Positions 61,212 through 64,000 of a DNA stretch of 64,000 nucleotides are shown here, piece after piece (the first letter of the stretch is position 1; each line of letters opens with the position of its first letter). The position numbers and the translations under genes are program-made. The notes under the pieces were generated by a model. That model searched no databases, was not told the DNA's origin, and saw only the letters and a program-made list of their open reading frames with translations. Source of the stretch: Marinobacter sp. DY40_1A1 (lineage in GTDB: Bacteria > Pseudomonadota > Gammaproteobacteria > Pseudomonadales > Oleiphilaceae); NCBI RefSeq assembly GCF_016597815.1, contig NZ_VCHA01000002.1, positions 186,001 through 250,000 on the forward strand, written 5' to 3'.

Positions 61212-61807
61212 GGCTTGGGCCAAACAGCTTCAGCAACCAACTCCCAACTCTCGTCAAACTCAGCCGTGGGCAAACGAGAAAACGATGAGCGGATAAACCG
61301 CTGAATTCGGCCTTCCATAAACACCAGAACAAAATCCGCACCCCGAGTCGCACTGGTACGCGGCCGCAAGCCCTGACGGATGTCGCCTTCTTTCAGGGTT
61401 TGCCGAACCTGGGTTTCCAGGCGCTCGAAAAACTGGGAAGCACGCTTGCGCAGCGCCTCGTTTTCGCCAACCAAAGCATCGCCCGTCAGCACACAACACA
61501 AGCCCGGATTACGCTCGGCGAATACCAAAACCAGATGGGCTAACTGCTGCAAACGCACGCGCACATCTTCCTGCTCCTGCAGGATTACCTGGCAGCGGGA
61601 GAATACCGCTTCCTCCGCAAACTCCAGAAGCGCTTCAAACATCTTCCGCTTGCTGGGAAAGTGGCGGTACAGCGCCGCCTCTGTTACACCAACGGACTTG
61701 GCGAGCACAGAGGTGGTAAGCCTGGCGCCAGGTTCCTTTTCCAGCAACTCAAGAAGAGCGTGGAGGATAGCCTCCCGGCGACTCGGTTTCTGATCGGTTA
61801 CAGCCAT
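61178..61807 (-). CDS. slmA: nucleoid occlusion factor SlmA
   Basis: 209 residues, TetR-like. The N-terminal helix-turn-helix (L-T-T-S-V-L-A-K-S-V-G-V-T-E-A-A-L-Y-R-H-F-P-S-K) matches SlmA, and R-R-E-A-I-L-H-A-L begins the fold. SlmA binds specific DNA sites and breaks up FtsZ filaments over the nucleoid. It is the last gene of an apaH-DUF423-thiS-thiG-slmA minus-strand group, 28 bases after thiG, and overlaps the inositol phosphatase-like gene at its 3' end. Confidence 0.93.
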   Translation of the reverse strand: MAVTDQKPSRREAILHALLELLEKEPGARLTTSVLAKSVGVTEAALYRHFPSKRKMFEALLEFAEEAVFSRCQVILQEQEDVRVRLQQLAHLVLVFAERNPGLCCVLTGDALVGENEALRKRASQFFERLETQVRQTLKEGDIRQGLRPRTSATRGADFVLVFMEGRIQRFIRSSFSRLPTAEFDESWELVAEAVWPKPHSYPEADRRI

Positions 61808-61835
61808 ACTACAGTTCTCTCAATCAGAGCCTGAC

Positions 61836-62645
61836 TTAAAAGAAAGTACCATCAAGAGGCGAAGATGCACTGGCGTACAGCTTTTTGGGCATCCGCCCTG
61901 CCAGATAGGCTTCACGGCCCGCTTCAATGGCCAAACGCATGGCGTTGGCCATTCTGATTGGGTCTTTGGCCTGCGCGATGGCGGTATTCATCAATACGCC
62001 GTCGCAACCCAGTTCCATGGCGATGGTGGCATCGGAGGCTGTGCCTACGCCCGCATCCACCAACACTGGAACCTTGGCATTTTCGACGATCAACCGGATG
62101 TTATAACGGTTCTGAATACCCAGCCCGGAGCCAATAGGCGCGCCCAAAGGCATGATGGCGATACAGCCCATTTCCTCAAGAATTGTGGCCAGCAAAGGAT
62201 CGTCGGAACAGTAAACCATTACCTTGAAACCGTCTTTAATCAGTTCTTCCGCAGCTGCCAGGGTTTCCGGCATGTTCGGGTACAGGGTTTTGTGTTCGCC
62301 CAGCACTTCCAGTTTTACCAGATCGCGACCGTCTAGAAGTTCCCGCGCCAGCTTGCAGGTGCGCACTGCCTCTTTGGCGGTATAACAGCCTGCCGTGTTG
62401 GGCAGGATGGTGTAGCGGTCCGGGGAAATCACATCCAGAAGATTAGGCTCATCCGGATTCTGGCCCAGGTTTGTGCGGCGAACCGCCACAGTCACAATTT
62501 CAGCACCACTCGCTTCGATGGCACGGCCTGTTTCCGCCAGGTCACGGTATTTGCCGGTGCCAACCAGCAGCCGCGACTGATAAACGCGACCAGCAATTTC
62601 AAGCGGTTTATCTTCGGGCAACAGGATTTCTGGTGTGTCGGTCAT
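61836..62645 (-). CDS. thiG: thiazole synthase
   Basis: 269 residues. Makes the thiazole phosphate of thiamine with ThiS, a glycine- or tyrosine-derived imine and DXP. It has the TIM barrel with the active lysine in L-V-K-L-E-V and the phosphate loop of [10 protein letters not shown] and [14 protein letters not shown]. Full length. Directly follows thiS after 84 bases, in the usual bacterial order. I found no TPP riboswitch in front of thiS. Confidence 0.96.
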   Translation of the reverse strand: MTDTPEILLPEDKPLEIAGRVYQSRLLVGTGKYRDLAETGRAIEASGAEIVTVAVRRTNLGQNPDEPNLLDVISPDRYTILPNTAGCYTAKEAVRTCKLARELLDGRDLVKLEVLGEHKTLYPNMPETLAAAEELIKDGFKVMVYCSDDPLLATILEEMGCIAIMPLGAPIGSGLGIQNRYNIRLIVENAKVPVLVDAGVGTASDATIAMELGCDGVLMNTAIAQAKDPIRMANAMRLAIEAGREAYLAGRMPKKLYASASSPLDGTFF

Positions 62646-62729
62646 AGTGTTTCCGGATTGGTAAAACGTAAGGATGTAATCTCTTGAACATGCATAACAC
62701 AGCCAGGAGCCAGCCTGGCTAAATGGGGA

Positions 62730-62930
62730 TTAACCGCCCCCTATGGCGTGTACCACCTCAACGCGGTCTCCATCATTGAGGGTAAACTCGACGTGCTGGC
62801 TGCGAGGCACTATGTCCTCATTTACTTCCACCGCCAGTCGCTTACCTGTCAGTGCCATTTCTTCTAACAATGATGAAACGGTGGCGCCTTTTGTGAGCAC
62901 CATGGCTTCGCCATTTACCTGAACCTGCAT
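62730..62930 (-). CDS. thiS: sulfur carrier protein ThiS
   Basis: 66 residues, ubiquitin-like fold, ending in G-G-G with the terminal Gly-Gly that is adenylated and thiocarboxylated to give sulfur to ThiG. One Gly more than the common ending. Its AGGGG ribosome site lies just before the ATG. It follows DUF423 after seven bases. No thiF or adenylating enzyme is next to it; another copy elsewhere must be assumed. Confidence 0.92.
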   Translation of the reverse strand: MQVQVNGEAMVLTKGATVSSLLEEMALTGKRLAVEVNEDIVPRSQHVEFTLNDGDRVEVVHAIGGG

Positions 62931-62937
62931 AACGCCC

Positions 62938-63366
62938 CTAACCTCTCTCTTGATTCGTTTGCTGGCCCACGCCAGCGGTCAGCAACAATAGCCAGCCGAT
63001 CATAAAACATACACCGCCCATGGGTGTAACCGGGCCAATCCACCGTATTTCGGTCAGCACCAGTGTATACAAGCTGCCACTGAACAACAGAATGCCTGCC
63101 ACAAAGAATCCAGCAGCCAGCCCGAGCCATCGCCGCGAAAGCCCAAAGCCTGCCAGCAAAGCAACCAGTACCAGCGCAATGGCGTGATACATCTGATAGG
63201 TAACCGCCGTTTGGAAGACTTCCAGGCTGCGCTCGCTCACCAGGTTACGCAGGCCATGGGCACCAAATGCTCCAGCCATGACCGCAGTGAGGGCAAAAAA
63301 CGAACCGATCATAATGGGCAGGCGCATAAGGCCCGAGGTGTGTGGCTTTGAGGCTTCAACAGTCAC
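62938..63366 (-). CDS. DUF423 family small membrane protein
   Basis: 142 residues with four membrane segments. It shows the DUF423 pattern G-A-F-G-A-H-G-L near 33-40, Y-Q-M-Y-H-A-I-A near 57-64 and P-M-G-G near 114. No function is known to me. The GTG start at 63366 overlaps the end of apaH by 11 bases; an ATG at 63327 would give the more common length of 129. Its place between apaH and thiS suggests only a shared transcript. Confidence 0.85.
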   Translation of the reverse strand: MTVEASKPHTSGLMRLPIMIGSFFALTAVMAGAFGAHGLRNLVSERSLEVFQTAVTYQMYHAIALVLVALLAGFGLSRRWLGLAAGFFVAGILLFSGSLYTLVLTEIRWIGPVTPMGGVCFMIGWLLLLTAGVGQQTNQERG

Positions 63367-64000
63367 AGTGGATTTTTTCTCCGGTATCCAGGTTCATCAT
63401 GGTGAGCGCTCCGCCCCAAACGCAGCCAGTATCCAGGCCTATAAAGCGGTCTTTGCCTGTCTCACCTTCGATAGCGGCCCAATGGCCAAAGATCACGCGC
63501 AAGTCATCCGGGCGGGGAAATTCAAACCAGGGGGCATAGCCCTCGGGCGCGCTGCCAACGGACTCTTTAGCGGTGAGCTCAAGCCTGCCGTCTTGTGCAA
63601 TAAAACGCATCCGGGTGAAGTAATTGGTTATCACCCGCCAGCGATCCATGCCTGTGAGGCTTGCGTCCCACCCTTCCGGAATATTCCCGTACATCAACGC
63701 AAAATATTCCTTGGCGTGCTCGCCACGAATGACCTCTTCCACCTCCCGGGCGCTGGCCAAAGCTTGTTCAACAGTCCAGATGTGAGGCACGCCCGCATGG
63801 GCCATGATGAGGTTGCGCTCAGGATCATGCACGCACAGATTCTGCTGTCGTAGCCACCCCAAGAGCTTATCGCGATCGGGCGCCTTCAGGATTCCCTTGA
63901 GCGTGTCCTTGCGCTTTGGCTCGTGGCCGCCAAACGCTACTGCCAAAAGGTGCAGGTCGTGATTACCCAGAACCACCACGGCAGAATCGCCAAGACTCTC
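63356..64000 (-). CDS. apaH: bis(5'-nucleosyl)-tetraphosphatase, symmetrical (5' end outside window)
   Basis: The 3' part, 214 codons; the start lies beyond base 64000. It hydrolyses diadenosine tetraphosphate to two ADP and may also decap RNA in E. coli. The visible metallophosphatase parts are L-G-N-H-D near the left edge of the coding part, I-M-A-H-A-G-V, and F-G-H-W-A. The C-terminal G-L-D-T-G-C-V-W-G-G is typical of ApaH. The upstream neighbour is not in view (ksgA and apaG in many relatives). Confidence 0.94.
   Translation of the reverse strand, partial: ESLGDSAVVVLGNHDLHLLAVAFGGHEPKRKDTLKGILKAPDRDKLLGWLRQQNLCVHDPERNLIMAHAGVPHIWTVEQALASAREVEEVIRGEHAKEYFALMYGNIPEGWDASLTGMDRWRVITNYFTRMRFIAQDGRLELTAKESVGSAPEGYAPWFEFPRPDDLRVIFGHWAAIEGETGKDRFIGLDTGCVWGGALTMMNLDTGEKIHCDC

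Noticed and set aside
62931-63000. TPP riboswitch before thiS
   Set aside because: The thiS start follows DUF423 by seven bases and no THI-box sequence was seen.
1-64000. tRNA, rRNA, CRISPR, insertion sequence or prophage
   Set aside because: No cloverleaf with the T-arm consensus, no regular spaced repeats and no transposase or phage structural frame were seen in the gaps or frames.

Overview
The window looks like a chromosomal segment of a marine gammaproteobacterium close to Marinobacter. The basis is gene content and order: zapA-6S RNA-ygfA; aroQ-accB-accC-prmA-zinc-ribbon protein-dusB-fis-purH-purD, which is the Pseudomonas order; apaH-DUF423-thiS-thiG-slmA; a Pseudomonas-type isocitrate lyase; and TRAP and RND transporters. 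The genus is inferred from memory of such gene sets, not from a search.

Layout. 1-6.3 kb: end of an ABC permease, a division-protein pair, 6S RNA, folate salvage (ygfA), ilvA, rpiA and an acyl-CoA dehydrogenase. 6.3-10.2 kb: a large inverted repeat, pyrophosphatase, a DUF2333 protein and a two-receiver diguanylate cyclase. 10.3-19.5 kb: a dense housekeeping run covering shikimate, fatty-acid, translation-modification, Fis and purine genes. 19.5-32.9 kb: lipoprotein hydrolase, KefB-type antiporter, an orphan EgtB/SenA-family enzyme, an SLC13 permease, isocitrate lyase, a SulP transporter overlapping a CASTOR/POLLUX-like channel, and a ChaN-SIMPL pair.

33.0-35.5 kb is the unusual part. Five small unrelated genes, more AT-rich than their surroundings by eye, are each followed by a 79-90 bp attC-like site. 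The outer core boxes of these sites pair with the start of their own cassette. There is no integrase in the window, so this is an integron cassette array lacking an integrase. Its contents are an RHH-RAMA-like protein with its own promoter and a perfect 21-bp palindromic operator, a coiled-coil membrane protein, an unknown two-part protein, a reversed orphan BrnA/CopG-type antitoxin and a truncated GFA protein.

35.5-64 kb: a secreted protein of unknown function whose stop codon lies in the last attC core, a GH84 O-GlcNAcase-like hydrolase, an acyltransferase, a complete TRAP transporter (TakP-like), a cyclopropane synthase paired with a geranylgeranyl-reductase-like flavoprotein, Dps, a disulfide oxidoreductase, a LysE exporter converging on a DAHP synthase that has a terminator in its leader, a secretin-short-domain protein, a membrane J-domain protein, an RND pump, a PAS-GGDEF-EAL protein, a PstS-OmpA fusion, an aminotransferase, an inositol phosphatase-like protein, slmA, thiG, thiS, DUF423 and the 3' part of apaH. 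I saw no tRNA, rRNA, CRISPR array, insertion sequence or prophage.
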